From Rhodospirillaceae bacterium (GTDB lineage: Bacteria; Pseudomonadota; Alphaproteobacteria; Thalassobaculales; Thalassobaculaceae): 64,000 nt of DNA. The stretch lies in the NCBI GenBank assembly GCA_018401495.1, contig JAGYJX010000011.1:186001-250000 (forward strand), read 5' to 3'. Positions 44,494-53,129 of the stretch are shown here, one piece after another (the first letter of the stretch is position 1; each line of letters starts with the position of its first letter). A program made the translations under genes and the position numbers. The notes under the pieces are model-generated. The model searched no databases, was not told where the DNA came from, and saw only the letters and a list, made by a program, of their open reading frames with translations.

Positions 44494-44654
44494 ATCCACA
44501 CCCTCCCGCCGTCACGCGCAAGCGCCAGAACGTCGGCTTTCCGCCGATCCGGCGGCACCCGGGCGACCGCCCTGCCCGCCCGGGCATCGCAACCCGCTCG
44601 CCGATGCGGACGCTTGAACGCGGCGTGCATCAACGATCCGTCTATAGAATCAGA

Positions 44655-44687
44655 TTACTCACGATAAGGGAAGCTTATCGGGAGTAA
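44655..44687. other. Candidate recombination core site of the tyrosine recombinase
   Basis: TTACTCACGATAA and TTATCGGGAGTAA are inverted 13-bp arms (one mismatch) separated by a 7-bp spacer GGGAAGC. This matches the usual architecture of tyrosine-recombinase core sites. It lies in an AT-rich gap beside the integrase gene and upstream of DUF1403. It could also be an operator. Confidence 0.6.
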
Positions 44688-44761
44688 CTATAAACAGACA
44701 GCCTCGGCGCTTTAAGGCATCATTCATGACACAAAGCGCCGCGCCGTGCTAGCATCGCCCC

Positions 44762-45688
44762 ATGCCGCACGGTGTTTCCTCAGTCCCCTCAACCGCTTGC
44801 CCGCTGCCACCGGCGTGGGCCCACGGCACGGCCGAGGCCGGCCTCGCCGACGCCGCCCTGCGCGCCGGTGCCGCACTCGCCCTGGTCGACCGGCAGGTCC
44901 GGCTCGACACACCCTGGCGCGGCGCCTGGCTCGACCGCCTGGCGCTGGAGGCCGCCGCCGCCTCGCTGCGCCTGGTCCGGCGCCCGGAGGACGGCGCCGG
45001 GATCCGCGACGCCCACCACCTTCGGCGGCCCGGCGACGACCCCGGCCCGGCCGGCCGGGTCTACGCGCTCTGGCGCCGGCTCGCCGCGCACCCGCCGTTG
45101 CTCGACGCCGACGACGTGGCGCGCGCCGCCGCCCGGTGCGGCATCGCCTGGAGCGACGACCTCGAGGCGATCCGGGCCGCGGCCGTCGGGGCGGCGATCG
45201 GCGCGGCGACCCGACGCCACCCCCTGACCGCCGCGCTGGCGTTGCTGACGGCGCACCGGGTCGAGCGCCTCGACGCCTTGCCGGTCCAACTGTGGCTGGC
45301 CGACACCCTGCTGGCCCGCCGCGCCGGCTGGCCGGTCGGCGTCCGCGTTGCTGGCCGGCGCCGCCGGCCCCTGACGCGGGGCGACGCGACCGCCGACGAC
45401 CGCCGCCGCGCCCTCGCCGCCTACGCCCGCGCGGCGCTGGCCGCCCTCGACACCTCCCGGGCGATCGCCGAGCGGGCCGCGCTCCTGCAGGGCGTGGCGG
45501 GCCGGTTGCGCGCCAAGGCGGCACCGGCGGTAGTCGCCGCCCTGCTCGACCAGGACGCCGTCGGGCCAGGCCTGCGGGTTCGCGGGCTGAGCGACCGCGG
45601 CCTGCGCCGGCTGTTCGACCGGCTGACCGCCCTCGGCGCCGTGCGCGAGCTGACCGGGCGCGCCGCGTTCCGGCTGTACGGGCTCTGA
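44762..45688 (+). CDS. DUF1403-family protein
   Basis: 308 residues, no signal peptide. Matches the DUF1403 family known from alphaproteobacterial plasmids: DTPWRGAWLDRLALEAAAAS, LRLVRRPEDGAGIRDAHHL, SDDLEAIRAAAVGAAIGAAT. The C-terminal part (DQDAVGPGLRVRGLSDRGLR, RLFDRLTALGAVRELTGRAA) looks like a winged helix. In related plasmids it stands, as here, between a tyrosine recombinase and scpB. Function is unknown; the context suggests replicon maintenance. Confidence 0.8.
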   Translation: MPHGVSSVPSTACPLPPAWAHGTAEAGLADAALRAGAALALVDRQVRLDTPWRGAWLDRLALEAAAASLRLVRRPEDGAGIRDAHHLRRPGDDPGPAGRVYALWRRLAAHPPLLDADDVARAAARCGIAWSDDLEAIRAAAVGAAIGAATRRHPLTAALALLTAHRVERLDALPVQLWLADTLLARRAGWPVGVRVAGRRRRPLTRGDATADDRRRALAAYARAALAALDTSRAIAERAALLQGVAGRLRAKAAPAVVAALLDQDAVGPGLRVRGLSDRGLRRLFDRLTALGAVRELTGRAAFRLYGL

Positions 45689-45690
45689 GC

Positions 45691-46428
45691 ATGGCCCGCC
45701 CCCCTGCCCCCGCCCCCTTGACCCGACCTCTGCGCCTCCCCCTGGCCGGTTTGACACCGAGCTCGCCGATCTCGAGCCGGAGGCGCGCTGGCGGGAGTGG
45801 CTGGCCCGGGTCGAGGCGGTGATCTTCGCGTCCGATCAGCCGGTGCCGCGCGACGTCCTCGGCCGCGTCGTGGGAGCGCGGTGCAACCTCGACCTGCTGC
45901 TCGCCGAGCTCGAGGCCGACCTCGCCGCCCGACCGTATCAGCTGGTGCGCGTCGCCGGAGGCTATGCGCTGCGCACGCGGCCTGAGCACCGCGACGCGAT
46001 CCGCACGGCGTTCCCGGACCTGGAAGCGCCGCCCCTCACCAAGCTCGAAGCGACGGTGCTGATGACCATCGGCTACTACCAGCCGGTCACCCGCGACCAG
46101 GTCGGCTGGATCCTCGGCCACCGCGTCGAGGGCCGGCAGATCGACCGCGACCTGATCGGCCGTCTGCGGCGCCTCGGTCTGATCGCCAACGGGCCACGCA
46201 GCCCGGAGCCCGGAGCGCCGATCCTCTACGTCACCACGCCGGCGTTCCTCAAGCGCGTTCGGGCTGGACTCTCTCGACCAGCTGCCCGAGCGCGAGACGC
46301 TCGAGGCAGCCGGGCTGCTCGACAAAGCCCGGCTTCTGGCCCAGCGCCGGGCGCTGGCGCTGGAATCGGGGTCAACGCTGCCCGCGGTTCACGACGAGGA
46401 TGAGACGGTCGAGCCGCTCGAGGGCTGA
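45691..46428 (+). pseudogene. scpB: ScpB-like chromosome/plasmid condensation protein, two frameshifts
   Basis: The sequence reads in three segments. First MARPPAPAPLTRPLRLPLAG. After a one-base loss near 45747 follows FDTELADLEPEARWREWLAR, VEAVIFASDQPVPRDVLGRV (first winged helix) and KLEATVLMTIGYYQPVTRDQ (second winged helix). After a one-base gain near 46254 follows FGLDSLDQLPERETLEAAGL and the stop. Those landmarks are typical of ScpB, the kleisin partner of SMC. No scpA or smc is present. Opposite single-base shifts suggest sequencing errors as much as decay. Confidence 0.75.
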
Positions 46429-46457
46429 CGGATCGACTGGTTGGCATCGAATGGTTG
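46389..46457. repeat. 69-bp direct repeat, left copy (scpB end)
   Basis: Covers the last codons of scpB (HDEDETVEPLEG) and 29 following bases. It is 66 of 69 identical to 47741-47809, where a similar C-terminus (HDEDEAVEPLEG) ends without its gene body. Confidence 0.85.
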
Positions 46458-46474
46458 GCATCAAGCAGCGTGAG

Positions 46475-46775
46475 GTCTGCGGGGAACGTCGAGCTTGCTG
46501 GTGGTGTGCCATCCGGCCTGGTCGAGGAGGACGACGCCATGGGCCCCTGGCGCGACCTGGCAGGCGATTTCCTCGAGGTGCCACTGCATGGCCCTGGTGT
46601 CGCAGCGAGGCAGCACCAGGGCGGCGCCGGCGCCGCGTGCCGGGCAGATGGCGCCGAAGATGTAGACCGACTGGGTGCGCTGGTCGTGCGGCGCGCTGGG
46701 CCGGGTGACGCGGTGAGCCCAGCGCCGGGTGATCTTGTTCTTCTGGCCGACCAGGTCGTGCTGGGCCTACGCACG
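46475..46775 (-). pseudogene. IS630-family transposase fragment
   Basis: The reverse strand reads HDLVGQKNKITRRWAHRVTR, PSAPHDQRTQSVYIFGAICP, RGAGAALVLPRCDTRAMQWH, VAPGAHGVVLLDQAGWHTTS. This is the middle of an IS630 DDE transposase with its second Asp (LLDQAGWH). The N-terminus and the last Glu region are missing. It lies between the two 69-bp repeats. Confidence 0.8.
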
Positions 46776-46834
46776 CAAGGAGAGCGGGCCGTGCGCTGGC
46801 AGGTCGTCAGATAGGGGTCTCCGGACCGACGAGG

Positions 46835-47353
46835 TCAGGGCGGTGGCGGAACGCCGTCGTCCTCGCCGGCAATCACCCATTCGTCCCGTCCCGGGTTGTA
46901 CAGCCCGGGCAATGGGAAGTGCTGGTGGATCTCCAGATAGTCGAGCGTGTTGAACGTCACAACCACGCCATCGTGGACGATTGCGGTGGACGCCACGCTG
47001 AGGTCGACACCGAATTTCAACTTCGTCGATCTCGGGTCCGGCCAAAGGAAGTTTCGAAGAGCAGGTGTAGAGAACATTCTGGCCTGGAGACGGGCCACTT
47101 CTACACCGGGGCTAATAATGCATTCGCCGCGAGCTTGAAGCAGTTCATCAAGCCACACCTCAATCTCATCTGCCTTGTCAATCTTTCCGTTGACTCGCAG
47201 GCCTTCGATACCGTTCTGAATTTCGAAGATCACAGACAGCGGAATCCCAATCTGTTCCTCTGGTGTTTGGCTTAGCCAGTTCAACAGCTGTGGGATCGGG
47301 TGCTGCTTGCGTAAATTGCTGACGACATCGGTGTCGAGGACGAAGAACATCAT
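46835..47353 (-). CDS. PIN-domain toxin partner of Phd antitoxin
   Basis: 172 residues, lower GC than its neighbours. PIN signatures: MFFVLDTDVVSNLRKQHPIP (Asp), SVIFEIQNGIEGLR (Glu), KFGVDLSVASTAIVHDGVVV (Asp), VTFNTLDY. Start overlaps the antitoxin stop (TGATG). Base composition suggests separate acquisition of this TA pair. Confidence 0.88.
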   Translation of the reverse strand: MMFFVLDTDVVSNLRKQHPIPQLLNWLSQTPEEQIGIPLSVIFEIQNGIEGLRVNGKIDKADEIEVWLDELLQARGECIISPGVEVARLQARMFSTPALRNFLWPDPRSTKLKFGVDLSVASTAIVHDGVVVTFNTLDYLEIHQHFPLPGLYNPGRDEWVIAGEDDGVPPPP

Positions 47354-47631
47354 TCGTCCTCGACGTTCAGTCGCCCAAGCAAACCTACACCATCGGTTCG
47401 ATTTCCAGCGATGATCTGCTCGAGATCATCGTCGTCATCAGCACAAGGTCCGCCACGAAGGAGAAACTCCTTGAAGGTCGGTCGAAGCGCATCGTAATCT
47501 TTACGAGACACGACGACGACTTCATCTCCGCTACGATGTCTGACCACCTGCGGAGTTCCCGATAAGGCGAGCTTCATCACCTCAGGGAAGTTGTTGCGCG
47601 CTTCAGATGACTGCCAAGTTCGACTGGCCAT
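47350..47631 (-). CDS. Phd/YefM-type antitoxin
   Basis: 93 residues. Phd fold: MASRTWQSSEARNNFPEVMK, LALSGTPQVVRHRSGDEVVV, VSRKDYDALRP. The acidic C-terminal tail (CADDDDDLEQIIAG) should bind the PIN toxin. A palindrome lies about 57 bases upstream. Confidence 0.9.
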   Translation of the reverse strand: MASRTWQSSEARNNFPEVMKLALSGTPQVVRHRSGDEVVVVSRKDYDALRPTFKEFLLRGGPCADDDDDLEQIIAGNRTDGVGLLGRLNVEDE

Positions 47632-47687
47632 GTCACACCTCCAAGTTGGCTACAGAGTGTCAATTTCGCGCGGTCGCGTCAACTCAA

Positions 47688-47708
47688 TTGTACGCTTTAA
47701 TCGTACAA
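47688..47708. promoter_or_regulatory. Operator of the Phd-PIN module
   Basis: TTGTACG (47688-47694) and CGTACAA (47702-47708) are perfect inverted arms around CTTTAAT, upstream of the Phd start on the reverse strand. Confidence 0.6.
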
Positions 47709-47740
47709 CTTAAGCTGCCGGACGGCGATGACACAGCGAC

Positions 47741-47809
47741 TCACGACGAGGACGAGGCGGTCGAGCCGCTCGAGGGCTGACGGATCGACTGATTGGCATC
47801 GAATGGTTG
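47741..47809. repeat. 69-bp direct repeat, right copy
   Basis: Near-identical to 46389-46457. The reading LPDGDDTATHDEDEAVEPLE ending at 47780 is a second scpB C-terminus without the rest of the gene. Confidence 0.85.
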
Positions 47810-47858
47810 CCCTGGGCGGTCATCGCGGCGGGTCTGCCGGTTGACGCCGAAGGCGCCT

Positions 47859-49409
47859 TCACGCTGCGTCGCCCGCGCGACGTGGCGGGCCGACCAGCAA
47901 ATCTCCGAGGAGGGACGCGAACTCCCTCACGTTGCCCGTCAGGCTCGCCACGTCGAGCGCGGCCAGGTACCGCTCGCGCTCATCGATCCGGACCACTGTC
48001 CACGGATAGCCGCCGGCAGCCAGCAACGCGTTCATGGCGAAGCGAGCCGTTCGGCCGTTGCCGTCCGGGAACGGGTGGATGTACCCGAGAAGCCAGTGGC
48101 CGAGGACAGCCTGGACCCCGGGCCGGCGGTCGACCTTCATGCTGGCGAACATCGCGGCCATCGCGTCGTCGACGCTGTCGGCCCGCATCGGAACGTGGCG
48201 TGAGCCCTTGATGTAGACGGGATGCCGGCGATACCCGGCGAGGCTGCCCGGAGCGATCAGACCAAGCTCGACCGACGGCTGAAACAGCGCCCGATACCAC
48301 GCCAGATGGTCCCTCTCGACCACGTCGGCGGCTTCGGCACCTTGGAGGATCTCGGCGATCGAGGCCCGCACCAACTGAAAGGCTTCCCAGTAACCGCGCG
48401 CCGCCAGCGCGTTGCGGCAGTGGCGGTCCTCCCTGTTTGCGTTGGGGTTCCAATCGCCGAGTCGCACCCGCTCGATCAGCGCCGGCGTCACCCGATACCC
48501 TTCGATCGACAGCGAGTGATAGGCGTCCTCGACAAAGCGCTCCTCGACGCTGCGCAGATAGGCGTCGATGTCGTTCGGCCGGCCGGGCGCCGATGGAAAG
48601 CAGTCGGCGGCGACCTCGGCGCTTGCCACCCAGAGCTCGGTTACGCGCCTCGCGGCCGCTGCAAGCGCGGGCGTGCGGAGGCCGAGCGGCACCGCCATTC
48701 CCTCGAATGGGTCGTTCTCGACGACCCGGTATCCGGCGCCCGTCATGACCGACACGATGTCGTCTGCGAGCTTGTGGATGCCGACCCGTCTGAGCGCACC
48801 GACCAGCCGGCCGGCGATCGCGGAGTGACCACCATCCAAGAGGCGCCCCAACAGTTCCGACGGCCGCAGCGGGCCGCAAAGCACTGTGCGGGCATCAATC
48901 GGGTGCTGCTGGAAGAACCGCTCCCCCGACCGGATGAGGCCGGCCTCGACCCGGAACACGCGAAGGCCGTCAGCCGTCGCTATGTCGGTCTCGGGCGGTC
49001 GCGCCGTTTCCCGGGTGTCGATGAGAGTCGTTTGGAACGGCAGTTCCAGGACGTTGTTCGACCCTCGGCTGGAGTACACCAGGATCTGGCGGGGCACCGT
49101 CGTGTTCCCGGCGTGCAGCATCAGGGACTGGTCGGCCGACAGATGCCAGTCGTCACCGAACCGCTCGGCACAATACGCCGCGCAGAATTCCCAGAACGAG
49201 GAGAACCAGGGAGTCGTGTCGCCGGGATCGGCGGCGGGATCGCTCGCCACGACCCAGCCGCGGACGATCGGCTGCAGGAAACCGCCCGCGATCAAGCGCT
49301 CGCGGTGGACGCGCGAAAGCTCCGCGGACCGGAAGACCCGGCGGCCAGCCTCCTGCAGCTTGTGCAGGATCTCGAGCGAGGTCGCGAGCTTTTCGTGTGG
49401 CAGCGCCAT
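47859..49409 (-). CDS. AbiEi-like domain fused to Fic AMPylase
   Basis: 516 residues from the ATG at 49409. Residues about 1-150 resemble the AbiEi-type antitoxin/regulator region (EILHKLQEAGRRVFRSAELS, IAGGFLQPIVRGWVVASD). The Fic part has the inhibitory helix SLSIEG ((S/T)xxxE(G/N) type) at about residue 305 and the catalytic loop HPFPDGNGRTAR at about 450. Fic enzymes transfer AMP from ATP to proteins and are restrained by the inhibitory Glu. Here toxin-like and antitoxin-like parts appear in one chain. Intact frame; no partner gene. Confidence 0.85.
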   Translation of the reverse strand: MALPHEKLATSLEILHKLQEAGRRVFRSAELSRVHRERLIAGGFLQPIVRGWVVASDPAADPGDTTPWFSSFWEFCAAYCAERFGDDWHLSADQSLMLHAGNTTVPRQILVYSSRGSNNVLELPFQTTLIDTRETARPPETDIATADGLRVFRVEAGLIRSGERFFQQHPIDARTVLCGPLRPSELLGRLLDGGHSAIAGRLVGALRRVGIHKLADDIVSVMTGAGYRVVENDPFEGMAVPLGLRTPALAAAARRVTELWVASAEVAADCFPSAPGRPNDIDAYLRSVEERFVEDAYHSLSIEGYRVTPALIERVRLGDWNPNANREDRHCRNALAARGYWEAFQLVRASIAEILQGAEAADVVERDHLAWYRALFQPSVELGLIAPGSLAGYRRHPVYIKGSRHVPMRADSVDDAMAAMFASMKVDRRPGVQAVLGHWLLGYIHPFPDGNGRTARFAMNALLAAGGYPWTVVRIDERERYLAALDVASLTGNVREFASLLGDLLVGPPRRAGDAA

Positions 49410-49588
49410 TCCCGATTTACCTCGAACCAACGCCAAGGGTACGTTCGGAGCGTATCGCAAAACTTCGTTTAAAGCGTGCCGCCACGCCACGTGTGAGATG
49501 CGTTGCGTGTTTCAGTGTAAGGCGCATGGGCGTGCATGGCGCCCTCTCAACTCCCGGACGGCGGCGCGCTGGCGCGCCCCCTCGCGTC

Positions 49589-50022
49589 CTAAGTGGTAGC
49601 GAACTCGGAGAGCAACGTTACCTTATCGCCGAGTTTGCCGGGCTGATCGTGTGAGCGTTTGCGCTGCAAGCGCTCATCGGCCGTGACGCATTGGCAATTC
49701 CGCTCTGCGGCAAGAGCGGGATACAGGCAATCGTACGCCGGGTGGTTCAACTCGATCGCAAGTCGAGTGGCTGCCTCAAGAAGCTGGCGCGTTGGCGTCA
49801 ACTCGACGTCGGCGCCTTGCAGGAGACGGGCGGCTAGAAGGGCCTCGGCCCTGAACAGTTCATTCCTCTGGACCTTTTCCACAGGATGATAGCGCACTCC
49901 GCCCCCAGCAATTCCGGCGCGATCAGCGTGCAACCCCGGCGAAGCACCAAGGCTGACGGTGTGCCAACTTCCTCAACCACCCACTTGATGGCGATGCTGG
50001 CGTCGACGACGACGGTGGTCAC
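49589..50022 (-). pseudogene. PIN-domain toxin with frameshift
   Basis: Starts at a GTG overlapping the presumed antitoxin stop: TTVVVDASIAIKWVVEE (Asp), TLIAPELLGAECAIILWK, then a shift near 49865 after which VQRNELFRAEALLAARLLQG and NHPAYDCLYPALAAERNCQC (Asp) follow. Landmarks of a VapC toxin are all present across the two frames, so one indel breaks it. Confidence 0.75.
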
Positions 50023-50156
50023 CTTTCCTCACGCCCTTCACGCAGCAGGACCTCGGAGAGTGTCTGCTTGCGGTCCTGGGTGAGCTTTCGAAGGTCGGCC
50101 GCCAAGGCGCCTGCTCTCAGATTGATGCCGAACTGAGCCCGCACGGACAACGCCAA
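50019..50156 (-). CDS. Short VapB-like antitoxin
   Basis: About 45 residues (ALSVRAQFGINLRAGALAAD, LRKLTQDRKQTLSEVLLREG, REER), the C-terminal part resembling LA..LA.LTGE..TEAV..ALRER of VapB antitoxins. No clear ATG; a TTG at 50156 is used. Its stop overlaps the toxin start (GTGA). Possibly truncated. Confidence 0.4.
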   Translation of the reverse strand: MALSVRAQFGINLRAGALAADLRKLTQDRKQTLSEVLLREGREER

Positions 50157-50496
50157 TTGCCGGACGCCGCGCTGGAGCGTAGCGTTGCGTCGCTCTCCGT
50201 CAGGGAGCGCGGCGCCGCCGATCGCACCCGCGCAAGCGACCCCCAGCGGTCGGCGGCGTTCCGCGCCCGCTTCTCGGGCACGTCTCACGCTTGGCAACGC
50301 CAATCCGCTCGGACATCATCGCCGGGGTGAGGGCGTGCCTGTTCGCGGCGCGCTTGCGGTGTCGCGCTGGCGCCGGCCGCTCACCCCACCTCGCTCGCCC
50401 GGCCGGGTGAGCAATGCCCGCCGGGAGGCCATCGCAGAGCGCGCGGCCCCCGCCTCGAAACGCGCCGATGGCGTCGCTATCCTACAGGAACCGCTG

Positions 50497-51270
50497 ATGC
50501 AACCGGGCCAACCAATCGAGACGTTGAACCTGAGAGACCGCTCCTTCGAGGCGCCGTTTCCGCCTGCGGACTTGATGTACCGCGTCTCCGGGCTGTCGAA
50601 GGAGGCCGACTTCGCCCATCACGGCGAAACGATCTACCGCGCCCTTTCCGGTGTCGCGCCGGTCGACCTTCTGAGTTGCGAGAGCGTTCTCGATTTCGGC
50701 GTCGGGTGCGGCCGGGTGGCGCGGATGTTCACCGGGTTCAAGGGCCGCTACGTCGGCGCCGACATCGACCACGAACTGGTCGAGTGGGCCGGCTCGGCGC
50801 TCGACTGGGTGACACCGTTGCCAACCCAGCCCCGCCAGCCGCTGCCGTGCCCGGACCAGGAGTTCGACTGCGTGATCTCGGTGTCGGTGTTCAGCCACAT
50901 CAACGAGGCCGACACCCGGTTCTACATCGAGGAACTGTACCGGGTGACGCGCCCGGGCGCGGTCCTGCTGATCACCATCCACGGCGTGCGGGCCTGGGAG
51001 CGCGCGCGCGGCGAGGCCAAGATCCTCGACATGCTGTCGATTCCGGCCAAGGAGCTTCCCTCCCGCCTGTTCGCCTCGCGCCTGAGCAAGGGCTTCAAGT
51101 TCGTGCGCCAGAACGGCCATCTCACGAGCGCGAGCTACGACTACGGCATCACCTTCGCCAATCCCTGGTTCGTCAAACGCGCCTGGGGCCAGCGCTTCGT
51201 CGTCGATCGCATCATCAGCGGCGGCGTCCACGACTTCCAGGACATCCTGGTGCTGCGGCGAAAGGCGTAG
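50497..51270 (+). CDS. Class I SAM-dependent methyltransferase
   Basis: 257 residues, AGGAA upstream of the ATG at 50497. Motif I LLSCESVLDFGVGCGRVARM, motif II GRYVGADIDHELVEW, post-motif CPDQEFDCVISVSVFSHINE, then ELYRVTRPGAVLLITIHGVR. N-terminal lid region LMYRVSGLSKEADFAHHG. Similar enzymes modify small molecules or cell-surface glycans; the substrate is not visible. No operon partner. Confidence 0.88.
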   Translation: MQPGQPIETLNLRDRSFEAPFPPADLMYRVSGLSKEADFAHHGETIYRALSGVAPVDLLSCESVLDFGVGCGRVARMFTGFKGRYVGADIDHELVEWAGSALDWVTPLPTQPRQPLPCPDQEFDCVISVSVFSHINEADTRFYIEELYRVTRPGAVLLITIHGVRAWERARGEAKILDMLSIPAKELPSRLFASRLSKGFKFVRQNGHLTSASYDYGITFANPWFVKRAWGQRFVVDRIISGGVHDFQDILVLRRKA

Positions 51271-51423
51271 CGCTCACGCCACGGCTCGAGCGTGATCATG
51301 ACGCTGTATCAGGGCCTCACGCGCCGGCGGGCGGTGAGAGCGCGCTCGCCGGGGTGACCGGCAGTCCACCGCCCCGGCGTCACCACGGCAGCGCGCGTGT
51401 CGCCGGGGTGACCGACCGACACC
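51271..51423. other. Gap with GCCGGGGTGACC-type repeats
   Basis: CGCCGGGGTGACCG occurs at about 51347 and 51401, and an inverted CCCCGGCGTCACC lies between. This may be a terminator or a protein-binding cluster at the end of the winged-helix gene. Confidence 0.4.
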
Positions 51424-52718
51424 TCAGCGGTGTCGGATGACGGCGCAGCGTATGGGCTGCAAGCCTCCCGCCCGGCGCTCCTCACCCCCGACCCGCCGCA
51501 CCGGCGAGCCCCGATCGGGCGCCAGCCGGCGGGCGTGATCCCGAGCCAGGTTGTCGACGGCAGCCACCAGCCGGCGCCGGCGCGCCAGTTCCTCGACCAC
51601 GACCGCGCGGATCTCGGCCAGCACCGGAAACCGGCGATAGCTGAAGGTGCGCGCCAGCCCGCGGATGGCGTCCTCGAGCAGGTCGCGCGGCAGCAGCACG
51701 AGTTCCTCGACCAGAAGATCGAGCCCGAAGCGCCGCCGGCAGGTCGACCTGCAGCATTTCCGCCAGCGCGCGCAGGCCGTCCAGCACCACCTGCGGGTCG
51801 TCGCCGGGTCGGCACGCCGCCTCGGCGTGATCGCGCGCAGCCCTTATGTCGGCGCTCGACCAGGCGCTGCAGACGCGCTCATTCCAGTGCTCCCTCACGG
51901 CGTAGCCGGAAGCGCAGAAGCGCAGAATCGCTGGCACTGCCGGGGGCAACACCGTCGCCACAGCGGCTCCAGCCGGCCGGGTGGCGGGCAGTGGAGGAGC
52001 GGGCGGCGGCTGGGTGGCCTGCGGATGGGTGGCCTGCGGATGGGTGGCCGGCGGATGGGTGGCCGGCGGATGGGCGGGCAGCGGGTGGTCGGGCAGCGGG
52101 TGGTCGGGCATGGCGTTCCTCTCGTTCGCGAAGGACCCAGAGCTGGAACGACCGGTCCGGGTGCAGCACGGAGCGGCCGTCGTGATAGGCGCGGAACTTC
52201 TCGAGCACGGTGTCGAGGTCGAGGCCGGGGCGCGAGGCACGGGCCCGCTCGAACGCCGCGGGCGTGGGGCGCCAGCCGACATCGACGATCGCCCGCATCG
52301 GCGCACACGCCCCCGCTTGAGGGGGTTCTTCGTTCTGCAACCGACTTCCGCTGACGCGCTCCGTTACACCCCCCTGCCCGCCTGGCACCGGCGGTGAGGC
52401 ATCGCCGGCCAGCGCGACGATGGCGTATTCAAGAACGCTGCACCCCCGGTCTCGGCGGTAGAGCTGGCGGGTGCGGAGCAGCCCGTCGCCGACCAGGGAA
52501 GCGACGACGCGGCCGACCCGTTGGCGCGACCAGCCGAGGCGCCGGGCCAGGTGGCCCTGGCTCGGCCAGCACACCCCGAGCGCGTCGGCGTGATCGGCGA
52601 GCGCCACCAGCACCGCCAGCATGTCGCCGGTCACGGCGGGATCGTTCAGCCAGCGACGCACGGCGTCGGCCAGCCGGGGGCGAGGGCGCGCCTCGCCTCG
52701 GGGTTGGGTTTCGGGCAT
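51424..52718 (-). pseudogene. Winged-helix, replication-like protein with two frameshifts
   Basis: Residues about 15-105 form a winged helix (WLNDPAVTGDMLAVLVALAD, CWPSQGHLARRLGWSRQRVG, RVVASLVGDGLLRTRQLYRR). Residues about 145-205 resemble the DnaT-like C-terminal patch (WRPTPAAFERARASRPGLDL, LEKFRAYHDGRSVLHPDRSF). A low-complexity HPSAG repeat follows. Near 51950 and 51735 the frame shifts; continuation reads FCASGYAVREHWNERVCSAW and VEELVLLPRDLLEDAIRGLA. Similar proteins accompany plasmid replication genes. May be a real accessory gene with sequence errors. Confidence 0.55.
52018..52110. repeat. Degenerate 15-bp tandem repeat
   Basis: About six units of GCCGGCGGATGGGTG type encode the HPSAG repeats of the winged-helix protein on the reverse strand. 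Confidence 0.8.
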
Positions 52719-53129
52719 GGTTGATCAGGACGCACGGCCCCGTTCCGAATCGGAATTCGGTTGACGGAGCGAGGCGGAGCCGTAGAATCAGAGAGCGCAA
52801 GAACGGTCTACGGACCGACCTCTCAGGGGCTCTGCCGGTTGCCGCCGGCGGAGCCCTTCTGGTTTGGCCGTACTGTCTCCCCCTCCTTCGGTTGCCGCGG
52901 GTTTGTCCAATAGAACGGCGGAATCAGCCGTCGGTACTGGACATTGGAACGAGACCCGGCGTTGTCGTCCAGAGAAATCCATTATCACCCCCGGAGAAAG
53001 GTTTACGGATCGGGGGGTTAGGGTGAGAGGTCGATGTTGCGCTTCAAGCGCTGCATCGCCCCGTCGTGGACATGGTGCCCCCGCTGAAAAAGTTATAGAC
53101 TGCCTCATCCAATTCGACGGAGGCAGGTC
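52719..53129. promoter_or_regulatory. Probable repAB control region
   Basis: About 400 bases between divergent genes with no ORF of merit. TGTCCA (52902) and TGGACA (52938) form an inverted pair. TTATAGACT near 53090 could be a -10 and GGAGGCAGG precedes the repA ATG. In RepABC plasmids RepA represses its own promoter here. Confidence 0.4.

Noticed and set aside
44724..46325. A 533-codon reverse frame opposite DUF1403 and scpB
   Set aside because: Arginine/glycine-rich antisense product; the forward strand matches known families.
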